Shown here piece by piece: positions 20,010 through 28,373 of a stretch of DNA of 64,000 nt. This stretch comes from Streptomyces sp. DH5. GTDB taxonomy: Bacteria; Actinomycetota; Actinomycetes; Streptomycetales; Streptomycetaceae. Numbering within the stretch: position 1 is the first letter of the stretch; the number at the start of each line of letters is the position of its first letter. A program made the translations under genes and the position numbers. The stretch covers positions 1-64,000 of the forward strand of contig NZ_JAHWGP010000039.1 in assembly GCF_020873915.1 (NCBI RefSeq). The letters run 5' to 3'. Under the pieces are notes generated by a model. It did not search any database and was not told the origin of the DNA. It saw only the letters and a program-made list of their open reading frames with translations.

Positions 20010-20293
20010 CGACCCGCTGAAGAACCGTGTCGGGGGCTTGCAATTGACACGATGTCTGATTCGGGTCCCCCGGTGGGGCGGATTGTGGGAGCCTTGGGGC
20101 AGCCTTGAACCGTCGTGTCGGGGGAGCCCGTCGATTGCCTGAGAGCGAGCCGTTTCCGCAGGCACGACGGGCTTCCGGGAACTCCGAAGTGCCGGTGGCA
20201 CATGCCGGAGGCCCGGTGTCCGACGGGGGGCCGCCGGTCGCGCGTCCCCCCGGAACGGCCCCGGAGGCCCCGGCGGACGGCCATGATGGGGGC

Positions 20294-20797
20294 ATGGCGG
20301 GGCTGGAGAGCAGCGAACAGCCGCGGGGAGACGGACGTGCGACCGCGCCGCGCTGGTCGCCGGCGGTCGAGGACGAACACGCGGTCAAGGCCCTGGAACT
20401 GTACGGCAACCCCACGGAGGCGGAAGTTCCGTTACCCTCCCGCCCCGAGTCCGCCGCCACCGCCCGCCGGCTCGTCCAGGTCGTCGCCCTGCGCCAGTGG
20501 TGCCTCACCGCGAAGACCACCGAGGACGCCGTCCTGCTCGTCTCCGAACTGGTCGGCAACGCCGTACGCCACACCGGAGCCCGCGTCTTCGGCCTCCGCA
20601 TGCGCCACCGGCGCGGCTGGATCCGCGTCGAGGTCCGCGACCCGTCCCGCGGCCTGCCCTGTCTCATGCCGGTCCAGGCACTGGACGTCAGCGGCCGCGG
20701 TCTCTTCCTCGTCGACAAGCTCGCCGACCGCTGGGGCGTCGACCTGCTGCCCCGCGGCAAGACCACCTGGTTCGAGATGCGCGTCATGGACCGCTGA
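20294..20797 (+). CDS. ATP-binding protein, anti-sigma-factor-like HATPase
   Basis: A 167-aa single-domain HATPase_c protein of the SpoIIAB/RsbW-like type common in Streptomyces. The N-box is LLVSELVGNAVRHTG and the G-box is DVSGRGLFLVDKLADRWG. The C-terminus TTWFEMRV is the usual last strand. There is no sensor or His-phosphotransfer domain, so it probably binds a partner such as a sigma factor or anti-anti-sigma factor. Start ATG 20294 (MAGLESSEQPRG) is the start seen in streptomycete relatives as I recall them; GTG 20216 with GGAGG nearby is an alternative. The 284-bp upstream gap (20010-20293) has a perfect TTGACA at 20044 but no matching -10. Confidence 0.8.
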   Translation: MAGLESSEQPRGDGRATAPRWSPAVEDEHAVKALELYGNPTEAEVPLPSRPESAATARRLVQVVALRQWCLTAKTTEDAVLLVSELVGNAVRHTGARVFGLRMRHRRGWIRVEVRDPSRGLPCLMPVQALDVSGRGLFLVDKLADRWGVDLLPRGKTTWFEMRVMDR

Positions 20798-20809
20798 CAG
20801 CCGCCCGCC

Positions 20810-20859
20810 CGGCCGTTGACGTGCCCGCCTCGGCCGTTGACGTGCCCGCCCCGGCCGTT
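20810..20859. repeat. 21-bp tandem repeat (2.4 copies) between convergent genes
   Basis: Units begin at 20810, 20831 and 20852 (third partial). Consensus is CGGCCGTTGACGTGCCCGCC. It fills the short gap between two convergent genes and contains no gene. Confidence 0.85.
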
Positions 20860-21527
20860 CACCGGGCCGGGAGGAACAGCGCCTCCGAACCCACCGGCCG
20901 GTACCCCGCCGCCTGGAACGCCCGCATGCTGCGCGCGTTGCCCGGCGAGATCTGCGCCCACACCGGCTCGCCCCCGGCCAGCCGCCGCGCCGCGAGCGCC
21001 AGCCGCCGGCCCAGGCCCCGGTGCCGTGCCCCCTCCGCCACCTCCACCGCGACCTCCAGCCGCCCGGCGATCCCCCGGCCCAGGACCAGCACACCCCGGT
21101 CCGCCGTCCACACCCGCACCTCGTCCCGCCGGGCCAGGGCGGCGGCGACGCGGGGATGGCCGGGGTCGCCGACCTCCGCCAGGCCCGGCGGAGGACCGCC
21201 CGGCAGCGGCCGCGCCACCGTCATCACGTCGATGGTGTCCGTCCGCCGCCCGGTGCGCTCCAGGAAGGCGGACAGGAAACGGACGTTCAGGGTGGCGGAC
21301 AAGGCGTCGCAGTCGGCCTCGGCGAGCGTCCGCCGCACCCACGCGGGATCCTCGTCGGTGAACACCACGGAATGCCCGGTGAACGCCAGCACCCCCGCGT
21401 CCCGGGCGGACGGCTGCGCCACCACCGTCGTCCCCCCGTCCGCCGCCGGGAAGACGCCCCGCGCCGCCCCGTCGAGAATCTCCCTCAGCCCGTCGGCCAC
21501 CCTCGTGCTCCTCGCGTCTCCACTCAC
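20859..21527 (-). CDS. GNAT-type N-acetyltransferase-like protein
   Basis: A 222-aa protein whose C-terminal half matches the GNAT acetyl-CoA site: LEVAVEVAEGARHRGLGRRL contains the R/Q-x-x-G-x-G/A pyrophosphate loop, and PVWAQISPGNARSMRAFQAAGY is the typical last helix-strand. The N-terminal ~100 residues are less conserved and include GHSVVFTDEDPAWVRRTL. The substrate is unknown. The start is GTG 21527 (MSGDARST). It converges with the ATP-binding protein gene and diverges from the EF-hand gene, so it is probably monocistronic. Confidence 0.75.
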   Translation of the reverse strand: MSGDARSTRVADGLREILDGAARGVFPAADGGTTVVAQPSARDAGVLAFTGHSVVFTDEDPAWVRRTLAEADCDALSATLNVRFLSAFLERTGRRTDTIDVMTVARPLPGGPPPGLAEVGDPGHPRVAAALARRDEVRVWTADRGVLVLGRGIAGRLEVAVEVAEGARHRGLGRRLALAARRLAGGEPVWAQISPGNARSMRAFQAAGYRPVGSEALFLPAR

Positions 21528-21679
21528 CGGAAGGGCCGGATCCCTCGGACGGCCGACGCCGGCACCGGACTCCCCCCATCAGGTGGGCGCCGCACCGCCG
21601 TTCCGGACCGCCGGATAATCTGACCCGCGTCAGCAAGACGACACCGTACGAGACACAGCACGAGACGAGGGGCGGACCG

Positions 21680-21892
21680 GTGGCGGACATCGAGGAAGCG
21701 CGCAAGCAGTTCGATCGGATCGACACGGACGGGGACGGGTTCATCACCGCTGCCGAGTTCAAGACCGCCCTGGCCCAGGGCGGGGACTGGAACGTCACCG
21801 AGACGGTCGCGGAGGCCCTGATCAAGTCCCGCGACCTGAACGGCGACAAGGTCCTGTCCTTCGACGAGTTCTGGGCCCACGTGGACAAGTAG
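21680..21892 (+). CDS. small EF-hand calcium-binding protein
   Basis: A 70-aa protein made of two EF-hands. The loops are DTDGDGFITAAEF and DLNGDKVLSFDEF, both with Asp/Asn at the calcium positions and a terminal Glu. It belongs to the small calerythrin/CabB-like calcium-binding proteins of Streptomyces and probably acts as a cytoplasmic calcium buffer or sensor. The GTG start at 21680 is preceded by GAGGGG at good spacing. No signal peptide. The divergent 152-bp gap upstream presumably holds its promoter. Confidence 0.92.
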   Translation: MADIEEARKQFDRIDTDGDGFITAAEFKTALAQGGDWNVTETVAEALIKSRDLNGDKVLSFDEFWAHVDK

Positions 21893-21994
21893 GTCCGGAA
21901 TAGCCCGCCCGTCCGGGCGGTTGGTGCCGATCATGCGGTCCCCGGGAGGGAACCGAAGCGGACATCGATCCCCGGAAGGGCGAGGCGAGCGGAC

Positions 21995-22657
21995 ATGAAG
22001 ATCGGCATCATCGGCGCGGGCAACATCGGCGGGAACCTCACGCGGCGGCTCACGGCCCTCGGCCACGACGTCTCCGTCGCCAACTCCCGCGGCCCCGAGA
22101 CGCTGAAGGAACTGGCCGAGGAGACGGGCGCGACGCCGGTACGGGCCGAGGAAGCGGCGAGCGGCGCGGAGGTCGTCGTCGTCACCGTTCCCCTCAAGGC
22201 CGTCCCGGACCTGCCGTCCGGCCTGCTCGACGGGGCCGCGGAGGGCGTGGCGGTCATCGACACCGGCAACTACTACCCGCGGCAGCGCGACGGCCGGATC
22301 GCCGGCATCGAGGACGACGGCCTCACCGAGAGCCGCTGGACCGAACGCCAGATCGGCCACGCCGTGATCAAGGCCTTCAACGGCACCTACGCCCAGGACA
22401 TCCTGGACCGCCACCGCCCCGCCGGCGACCCCGACCGGATGGCCCTCCCCGTCGCCGGTGACGACGAGGCGGCCAAGCGGAAGGTCCGGGCACTGATCGA
22501 CGAACTCGGCTTCGACACGGTGGACGCGGGCGGCATCGACGACTCCTGGCGCCAGCAGCCCGACACCCCCGTCTACGGCCTGCGCGCGGGCACCGGGGCC
22601 GTCACCAGGGCCCTGGCCGAGGCGTCCCCCGAACGCAAGCCGGAGTTCAGGGGCTGA
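21995..22657 (+). CDS. NADPH-dependent F420 reductase-like oxidoreductase
   Basis: A 220-aa Rossmann-fold protein. The dinucleotide loop is IGIIGAGNIGGNLTRRL, and the NADP-type second loop is VANSRGPETLKEL. The region VIKAFNGTYAQDIL and the C-terminal DDSWRQQPDTPVYG match the F420H2:NADP oxidoreductase-like family, which often also includes proteins of unknown substrate. It is probably cytoplasmic. ATG 21995 is preceded by a GAGGCGAG stretch. It lies 100 bp after the EF-hand gene, with no evident functional link. Confidence 0.85.
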   Translation: MKIGIIGAGNIGGNLTRRLTALGHDVSVANSRGPETLKELAEETGATPVRAEEAASGAEVVVVTVPLKAVPDLPSGLLDGAAEGVAVIDTGNYYPRQRDGRIAGIEDDGLTESRWTERQIGHAVIKAFNGTYAQDILDRHRPAGDPDRMALPVAGDDEAAKRKVRALIDELGFDTVDAGGIDDSWRQQPDTPVYGLRAGTGAVTRALAEASPERKPEFRG

Positions 22658-22692
22658 CCAGGCGTTCGCCCGGGCCGCGAGCCCGTGGATCG

Positions 22693-22899
22693 GTGCACGA
22701 ACGGCCCTCCGTCACCTCGACGAGGACAGAGGACAGACCGTCGGTGTCGTACGAGGACGACCGGTACGCACGCACGTCGACGCCGCGCGGCATGGAGCTC
22801 CCCGAGGTGCTGGTGGGGGTGGCGGGGAACGCACCATTCCCCGCCCCGCCACCGGCGGCCCGTCCGGTGTCCGGAAAGTCCGTTCCCGGACGCCACTGA
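22693..22899 (+). CDS. possible small hypothetical protein
   Basis: A 68-aa frame from GTG 22693 with a polar N-terminal half (YEDDRYARTST) and a Pro-rich tail. No domain, signal peptide or membrane segment is recognised, and the ribosome-binding site is weak. It lies in the 358-bp gap before the SorC-type regulator. It may be a real short protein or just an open frame in GC-rich leader DNA; the rest of the gap shows nothing I can name. Confidence 0.25.
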   Translation: MHERPSVTSTRTEDRPSVSYEDDRYARTSTPRGMELPEVLVGVAGNAPFPAPPPAARPVSGKSVPGRH

Positions 22900-23015
22900 G
22901 GCCCCTTGCGTCACTCCCGCGTCGCCTGCCCGTCATGTTCCGCTCACTTCGCACAGATGAACTAGCAGGAGAAGTGGCGGTAGTTGACGAACACGTGAGA
23001 GCGCGGAGAGACGAC

Positions 23016-24068
23016 ATGGCCGAACCGGCCGAGCTGGTGGCGTTACCCGCGCCGATCGACACACTCCTCACCGCCGCCGTCGCCCGGCGCTTCTACCTGG
23101 AGAACCGGTCGAAGGTGGAGATCGCCGAGGAGTTCGGCATCAGCCGCTTCAAGGTGGCCCGCCTCCTCGACGCGGCCGTGGCCCACGACATCGTGCGGAT
23201 CGACATCACCGTCCCGGCCGAGATCGACGTACCGCTCGGGAAGGCGCTCGCCGAGCGGTACGGGCTCCGGCACGGCATCGTCGTCGACCTCGCCCGCAGC
23301 GAAGGCGGTACGCCGCCCACGGCGGACCGCAGCCGGGGCGTCCACTGGCTCGCCGCGGCGGCGGCCCGGCTGCTCTCCGACATCGCCGAGGAGGGCGATG
23401 TCATCGGCCTGGACGGCAGCCACGCGGCGGACGCGCTCAGCGAGGCGGTCACCCGGCTCCCGCCGTGCGACGTGGTCCAGTTGACCGGGGTCCACGGACG
23501 GGACCTCGCCCACGACACCGCGATCGCGGCGGTCCGCCGCACGGCCGAGGCGGGCGGGGGCAGGGCGTTCCCGCTCCACACCCCCTTCCTGCTGCCCGAC
23601 GCGGCGACGGCCGCCGTCCTGCGCAGCCAGCCCGCCACCGCCGAGACGCTGGACCGCTTCGGCCTGGTCACCAAGGCCGTCGTCGGCGTCTCCGCCTGGG
23701 ACACGCCCCCCTCCCCGGTCTACGACGCCCTGCCCGACCGGGAGCGGGAGGCGCTCCGCGAGGCGGGTGCCCGCGCCGACGTGGCCGGTCTGCTCCTGGA
23801 CGCCGACGGCCGCACGCTGCCCACCACGCTCGACACCCGCAGCATCGCCGTCGGCGCCGACCGGCTCCGGGGCGTCCCGGAGCGGATCGGCGTCACGGAC
23901 ACCGGACACGGCACCGGGGCGGTCCGTGCCGCCTTGCGCTCCGGACTGCTCACGGCGGTCGTCACCGACGCCGCGACCGCGCGCCGCCTCCTCCTGCACG
24001 ACGATCCGGGCGACACCACGCGGACCGCGGCGCCGCCGCCCCCACGCACCGAACGAGGACACCGATGA
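23016..24068 (+). CDS. SorC/DeoR-type sugar-binding transcriptional regulator
   Basis: A 350-aa regulator. The N-terminal helix-turn-helix is AVARRFYLENRSKVEIAEEF followed by GISRFKVARLLD, a typical SorC/CggR start. The rest is a sugar-phosphate-binding-like domain (IGLDGSHAADAL, VVQLTGVHG, AVVGVSAWDTPPSP, TLDTRSIAVGADRL). Family members bind phosphorylated sugars and control operons nearby. ATG 23016 is preceded by GGAGAG. The last four bases overlap the start of a T7SS-associated gene, so this regulator is translationally coupled to secretion genes and not to sugar-catabolic genes. The C-terminal ~20 residues are Pro/Arg-rich and probably disordered. Confidence 0.85.
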   Translation: MAEPAELVALPAPIDTLLTAAVARRFYLENRSKVEIAEEFGISRFKVARLLDAAVAHDIVRIDITVPAEIDVPLGKALAERYGLRHGIVVDLARSEGGTPPTADRSRGVHWLAAAAARLLSDIAEEGDVIGLDGSHAADALSEAVTRLPPCDVVQLTGVHGRDLAHDTAIAAVRRTAEAGGGRAFPLHTPFLLPDAATAAVLRSQPATAETLDRFGLVTKAVVGVSAWDTPPSPVYDALPDREREALREAGARADVAGLLLDADGRTLPTTLDTRSIAVGADRLRGVPERIGVTDTGHGTGAVRAALRSGLLTAVVTDAATARRLLLHDDPGDTTRTAAPPPPRTERGHR

Positions 24069-24730
24069 ACCGGCAGGACGAGGCGCTTCCGCCCGTTCCG
24101 GACGACATCCGTGAGGCGGGACGCCTCGCCCCCGACCACTGGCTCGGGGTGGTCGACCCGATGTGGTCGGGGCCGGGAAAACCCCCGGACTGGGCGATGA
24201 CCGGCCGGTGGCGGTCGGGCCCCGACGGCGAGATCGTCGAGTGGGAGGACAACCCCGCCTACCGGCCGTCGCCGCGTGCGCTCGGCTGGCCCGAACCGGA
24301 GGACGAGGTGGACCGCGCCGTCCAGCTCGCGTCGACCGGATACGGGCCCGGCGAGGCGGTCCCGGCGGCGCTGGCGGGACGGGAGGTGGCCGTGCTGACC
24401 GCGCCGGACGGCGCCCCGCTGAGCGCGGCCGCCCCGGACGGGACGCCGGTCGTGCCGGTGTTCACCTCGTCGGTGTACCTGCACACCGCGGGGCGTTTCG
24501 CGTTCGAACTCGTCGGCGCGGACGACCTCGTGAGGCGCATCCCCGAGGGACACGTGCTGTACCTGAACCCCTCGGCCGCGGTGAGCATGCTGCTGGACCC
24601 CGACGCCGTGCGCGACGCGGTCGAAGACGGTGCGGAGGCGGGGGCACGGCCCTTCGCCGCCGAGCCCGCGGGCCGTACCGCGCGGCTGCTGACCGAGGCC
24701 GTCCACCCGGTGCGGGGGACGGACGCGTGA
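24065..24730 (+). CDS. type VII secretion system-associated protein
   Basis: A 221-aa protein resembling streptomycete T7SS-associated proteins that begin with REAGRLAPDHWLGVVDPMW, followed by a conserved NPAYRPSPRALGWPEPEDE and RAVQLASTGYGPG. The C-terminal half (VPVFTSSVYLHTAGRFAFEL, GHVLYLNPSAAVSMLLDPD) is SseB-like. No signal peptide or membrane helix. The role is unknown; in relatives it accompanies ESX loci. It overlaps both neighbours by four bases (ATGA with the regulator, GTGA with the next gene), so the three proteins are made from one message. Confidence 0.75.
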   Translation: MNRQDEALPPVPDDIREAGRLAPDHWLGVVDPMWSGPGKPPDWAMTGRWRSGPDGEIVEWEDNPAYRPSPRALGWPEPEDEVDRAVQLASTGYGPGEAVPAALAGREVAVLTAPDGAPLSAAAPDGTPVVPVFTSSVYLHTAGRFAFELVGADDLVRRIPEGHVLYLNPSAAVSMLLDPDAVRDAVEDGAEAGARPFAAEPAGRTARLLTEAVHPVRGTDA

Positions 24731-27700
24731 GCCGCTGGTCGTCGGTGATACCGGGCCGGGGACGCAGGTCCGCCTCCGGTACGGGCCGCAGCGGCACGGC
24801 GAGCCCGGCCGGCGGCGCGAGCGGCGGCGCGAGCGGCACCGGGAACCGGGGCGTCGGCGGCCCGCCGGTCGAGGACGTCGACGGCGTGCTGCTGGTGCGC
24901 TCGGTCGAGGACGACTCGTTCCCGCTGGACGTCGTGGCCGAGGTGGCGGGCGCCGTCGGGCGGGAAGAGGACGTCGTCACGGTGATCGTGGGCTCGGCCG
25001 CCGGGGGCGGAGGACCCGACGCCGACCACTGGGCACGGCTGGGAGCGCTGCTCGACTCCCTCCGCGCGCGGGGCACCGAACGGGTCCGGCTCGTGATGTC
25101 CGGCGCCGGTGACGACCGGCCGGACCGGCCCAGCGTCGCGCGCAGGATCGCGGACGCCTGGGAGCTGGAGGTGACGGCTCCGGACGGGGCCGTCCTGATC
25201 ACACCCGGGGGAACGCTCTTCGTCCACGGCGACTCCCGCCCCGGATGCGCGTGGTGGCGGTTCGCACCCGGCGCGCAACCCCGGAAGGCGGGCCGGCGCG
25301 CCCCGACGCCCCTCTGGGAGGAAGCGCTGGACGGGGTGCCCGCGCGCACGGCCGGCGGCTGTGTCGTGGACCGTGTCCCCGCGGGCGTGGTGATCCGCCC
25401 GGCCGAGGCGCCCGGACCGGCCCCCGACGACCTGTGCTTCTCCGTGCCCGTCGACGTCGAGCGGCTGACGGTGCTCGTCGGCGCCCCGCAGGCGGAGGAC
25501 GTCACCGCCGACGAGGTCGCCGCCGTCCTCGCGGGACTGCCGGAGGCGGAGCGCGCCCGCACCCGGCTCGCGCCCGGCGGCCGGCGCGACCTGCTGCGCC
25601 TCGGACAGTCGGTCGCCGACCTGCTGGGCACCGAGGTGGAGGTGCTCACCGGCCTGCCGTTGTTCGACGACCACGCGGCCCCCGGAACGCCTCCCCGGCC
25701 GACGCTGGTCGGACTGGACGGCAGGCCGAGCTGGCGGCCGTTCGTGTCCTCCGTGATCTGCGGGCCGGTCGACTCCGCGGGGCGGGCTCCCGTACCCAGG
25801 CCGACGGAGCTCCACCCGCCCGACTGGATCCTCGGCGGCGGCGAGCCGGGGACGGTACGGCTGACGGACCGCTGGCGGGCGACGGTGACCCGGGCCGGCC
25901 TCGCCCTGTGGACCCCGGACGGACCCCGTCCGGGGCCGCTCGGACCGGCCGTCGATCCGGAGGTGTGCGCCATCGAACTCGGCATGCCGGGGCAGCCGTT
26001 GGACGACTCCCTGCTGCCCGCGCTGTCCCTCCTCGTGCGCGGCCTCGGCACCGACGTCCGCTCGCGCACCACCCTGCTGGTCCGGGGCCGGCTCCTGGCG
26101 GGCGACGGCGGCCTGCGCCGCCTGGCCGCCGAACACGGCATACCGGGCATCCGCTACGTCACCGCCGGCCGGGCCGCACGCCCCGGCCCGGCCACCGGCC
26201 GGCCGGGCACGACCACGGAACCCGGCCGCGTCCCACCGCCCGGACGGGCGGCCCAGGGGCCCAGCGGCCGAGCACTGCCGACCGTGGCCCACGCTCCCGG
26301 CGCGGCCCCCGCCCCGCCTGCCGCCGGGCCCGGCACCGGAGCGGGCCGTGCCGCGCTGCCCGGCGCGCCGGGCCGCGAGCCCGGCGAGGGTGCCGGTGGC
26401 CCGGGAGCCGTCGGGCCCGGTGGGACGTCGCCGGCCCGTGGGGCAGGTGAGGCCGCTGCTCCGCCGGCGGCGGGGTCCGGGCCCGGGGTGGGCCGGGGGG
26501 TCGACGGGGTTGCCGTCGACCCGTCGGCTGGTGGGACCGGTGAGGCTTTGCCGCCCCGTGGGGTGGATGGGGCCGCTGCTTCGTCGACGGCCGGGTCCGG
26601 TGCCGGGGTGGGCCGGGGGTCCGGTGAGGGTGCCGGTGGCCCGGGGGCTGTCGGGCCTGGTGGGTCGTCGCCGGCCGGTGGGGTGGCTCGTGGGGTGGAT
26701 GGGGCCGCTGCTCCGCCGCCGGCCGGGGTGGGCCGGGGGAACGACGGGGTTGCCGTCGGGCCGCGGGTCACCGGACCCGATGGGGCTTCGGCACCCGGTG
26801 GGACGGTTCAGGGGCCCGGTGCGACCTCCGCCCTCCCGGCCACCGGACCCGGCACCGTGGCGGTCCGTCGGCGGCCCGGTGCGGTGGGGAGGGGCCCGTC
26901 GGCCACCGGGCCCGGGGGCGGAACGGCCCGCCCCGACGGTGTGACCGCCGCCGATCCGCAGACTGCCGGGTCCGGGGCGCCGGTGCCCCCGCCCGCCGCG
27001 TCCCCGGACGCCCCACAGGGCGGCGGGACCGCCGCGGTGAACGGTCCGTCGGCCGCCGGGCCCGTCGCGTCCCCGGATGTCCGGGTGGACGCGGACGCTC
27101 CCGGCAGGCCGGTCGCCGGTGCCGGAGGGGCCGTGCCGTCGCCGGGTTCCCCTTCGGCCGGTGGGGTCGCCGGCCCCGAGGGAGCGGCGGCCGGGGCGTC
27201 CGTGCCCGCCGCGTCCTCGGAGCCCGAGCCTCAGGGGCTGTCCGAAGAGGGGGCCGCGACGCCCCCCGCGTCCTCGGAGCCCGGTCCTCAGAGGCTGTCC
27301 GAAGAGGGGGTCGCGACGCCGGGGGCCGGGGACGGCGCCGGGGGCGGGCGGAGTGCTTCCGGTTCCGGTGCGGCGCCGGACGGCGGGGCGGGTTCGGGAG
27401 CCGTGGAGCCCCGGCCCGCCTCCCCGGCCCGGCCGCGCCCCGGGACCACCGGTGAGGGAAGCGGTCCGGAGCCGGACGGTGGCCGGGCCGGCCGTGCCGG
27501 GGCGGAGACGGGACCGCGCGGGCACGATGGTGGGGCGCCCGCCCCCGCCCGCGCCGCCCTCCCGTTCGTGCCCGGGCACATCAGCGGGGCCGCCGAGCGC
27601 GCCGCGTTCCGGGACGCCGCGGCCGGCGCCTGGGAGGGGCACGCCGCCGCCGTCTCCCGGGTGCTCACCCGGATGCCCGCCCTGCGCGGCCACGAACTGG

Positions 27701-28320
27701 AGGCGGCGCGGACCGATCTCGTCGCCGCCCACGCCTACCTCACCGCCGCGGAAGGGCCGCTGCACCACCGCGAGCTGATCCGGGACCTGCACACCGGCGA
27801 GGGGCGCCTGCTGCCCTACGCCGGCTGTCTGGCGTCCGCCCTGCGCCGGCTGCCCTCCTACCGGGGCGTGGCCCTGCGCGGCGGGGACGCCGACGGCCCC
27901 GAGCCGGCGGTGGGCACGCTGCTGCACGACCCCGCTCCGGTCAGCGCGCTGGCCGGGACCTCGGCGCTCCCCGCCGGGTCCCCCGTGCGCTACGCGATCT
28001 GGTCCGTCACCGGACGCAAGGTACGGCAACTGCTCGACCGGCCGGGCGGCTCCACGGAGGAGCACGAGGAGATCGTCTTCGTGCCGGGGGCCGGTTTCCG
28101 GGTGCTGGGGGTGCGGACCGCGCCGGCGGGCCCCTCCGTCGTACTGCTGCGTGAACTCCCCGGGAACGCGACCGCCTACATGGACGGGTCGGAGGAACTG
28201 AGCGGCCTGGACCTCAAGGCCCTCACCCACCTCGAGGAGGCGCTGGCCAAGGGCTTCCGCGTCGCTGACGGTCCGCAGTGGCCGGAACGCTGTTCCGGGC
28301 CCGTGGGCCAGGACGGATAG
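24727..28320 (+). CDS. large T7SS-cluster protein with ADP-ribosyltransferase-like C-terminus
   Basis: A 1,197-aa protein starting at GTG 24727 (GTGA overlap). Residues ~40-480 are folded and include WELEVTAPDGAVLITPGGTL, CVVDRVPAGVVIRPA and LLGTEVEVLTGLPLF, resembling an uncharacterised Streptomyces family. Residues ~490-930 are a low-complexity Gly/Pro/Ala linker with DNA repeats. The last ~260 residues look like an ADP-ribosyltransferase fold: Arg1046 in LPSYRGVALRGG, a Ser/Thr-rich strand (TSALPAGSPVRYAIWSVTG), and an acidic cluster at 1111-1115 (EEHEE) directly before IVFVPGAGFRVLGV, where the catalytic Glu sits in Arg-Ser-Glu-type enzymes. No signal peptide is seen. It could be an effector or a cytoplasmic modifier; the function is inferred. 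Confidence 0.7.
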   Translation: MSRWSSVIPGRGRRSASGTGRSGTASPAGGASGGASGTGNRGVGGPPVEDVDGVLLVRSVEDDSFPLDVVAEVAGAVGREEDVVTVIVGSAAGGGGPDADHWARLGALLDSLRARGTERVRLVMSGAGDDRPDRPSVARRIADAWELEVTAPDGAVLITPGGTLFVHGDSRPGCAWWRFAPGAQPRKAGRRAPTPLWEEALDGVPARTAGGCVVDRVPAGVVIRPAEAPGPAPDDLCFSVPVDVERLTVLVGAPQAEDVTADEVAAVLAGLPEAERARTRLAPGGRRDLLRLGQSVADLLGTEVEVLTGLPLFDDHAAPGTPPRPTLVGLDGRPSWRPFVSSVICGPVDSAGRAPVPRPTELHPPDWILGGGEPGTVRLTDRWRATVTRAGLALWTPDGPRPGPLGPAVDPEVCAIELGMPGQPLDDSLLPALSLLVRGLGTDVRSRTTLLVRGRLLAGDGGLRRLAAEHGIPGIRYVTAGRAARPGPATGRPGTTTEPGRVPPPGRAAQGPSGRALPTVAHAPGAAPAPPAAGPGTGAGRAALPGAPGREPGEGAGGPGAVGPGGTSPARGAGEAAAPPAAGSGPGVGRGVDGVAVDPSAGGTGEALPPRGVDGAAASSTAGSGAGVGRGSGEGAGGPGAVGPGGSSPAGGVARGVDGAAAPPPAGVGRGNDGVAVGPRVTGPDGASAPGGTVQGPGATSALPATGPGTVAVRRRPGAVGRGPSATGPGGGTARPDGVTAADPQTAGSGAPVPPPAASPDAPQGGGTAAVNGPSAAGPVASPDVRVDADAPGRPVAGAGGAVPSPGSPSAGGVAGPEGAAAGASVPAASSEPEPQGLSEEGAATPPASSEPGPQRLSEEGVATPGAGDGAGGGRSASGSGAAPDGGAGSGAVEPRPASPARPRPGTTGEGSGPEPDGGRAGRAGAETGPRGHDGGAPAPARAALPFVPGHISGAAERAAFRDAAAGAWEGHAAAVSRVLTRMPALRGHELEAARTDLVAAHAYLTAAEGPLHHRELIRDLHTGEGRLLPYAGCLASALRRLPSYRGVALRGGDADGPEPAVGTLLHDPAPVSALAGTSALPAGSPVRYAIWSVTGRKVRQLLDRPGGSTEEHEEIVFVPGAGFRVLGVRTAPAGPSVVLLRELPGNATAYMDGSEELSGLDLKALTHLEEALAKGFRVADGPQWPERCSGPVGQDG
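26380..26770. repeat. imperfect ~240-bp repeat in low-complexity coding DNA
   Basis: A segment encoding GEGAGGPGAVGPGG begins near 26382 and recurs at 26622, exactly 240 bp later. Shorter matches (VGRG, DGVAV, VDGAAA) lie between. The repeats are in frame in the Gly/Pro-rich linker of the ADP-ribosyltransferase-like protein. Confidence 0.7.
27211..27324. repeat. 57-bp tandem repeat, two copies, in frame
   Basis: Copies at 27211 and 27268 encode the 19-residue unit ASSEPEPQGLSEEGAATPP and a variant with GPQR and GV substitutions. The unit lies in the disordered linker of the surrounding gene. Confidence 0.85.
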
Positions 28321-28373
28321 CGAGCGGCGGGGAAGGCACCACCACCCATCACCCCCACATTTCAAGGAGAACG

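Noticed and set aside
20044-20049. Perfect TTGACA -35 hexamer upstream of the ATP-binding protein gene
   Set aside because: No plausible -10 at 16-19 bp spacing; not reported as a promoter.
24727-28320. Possible EccE
   Set aside because: No pair of N-terminal transmembrane helices, the length is about three times too large, and the C-terminus looks ART-like.
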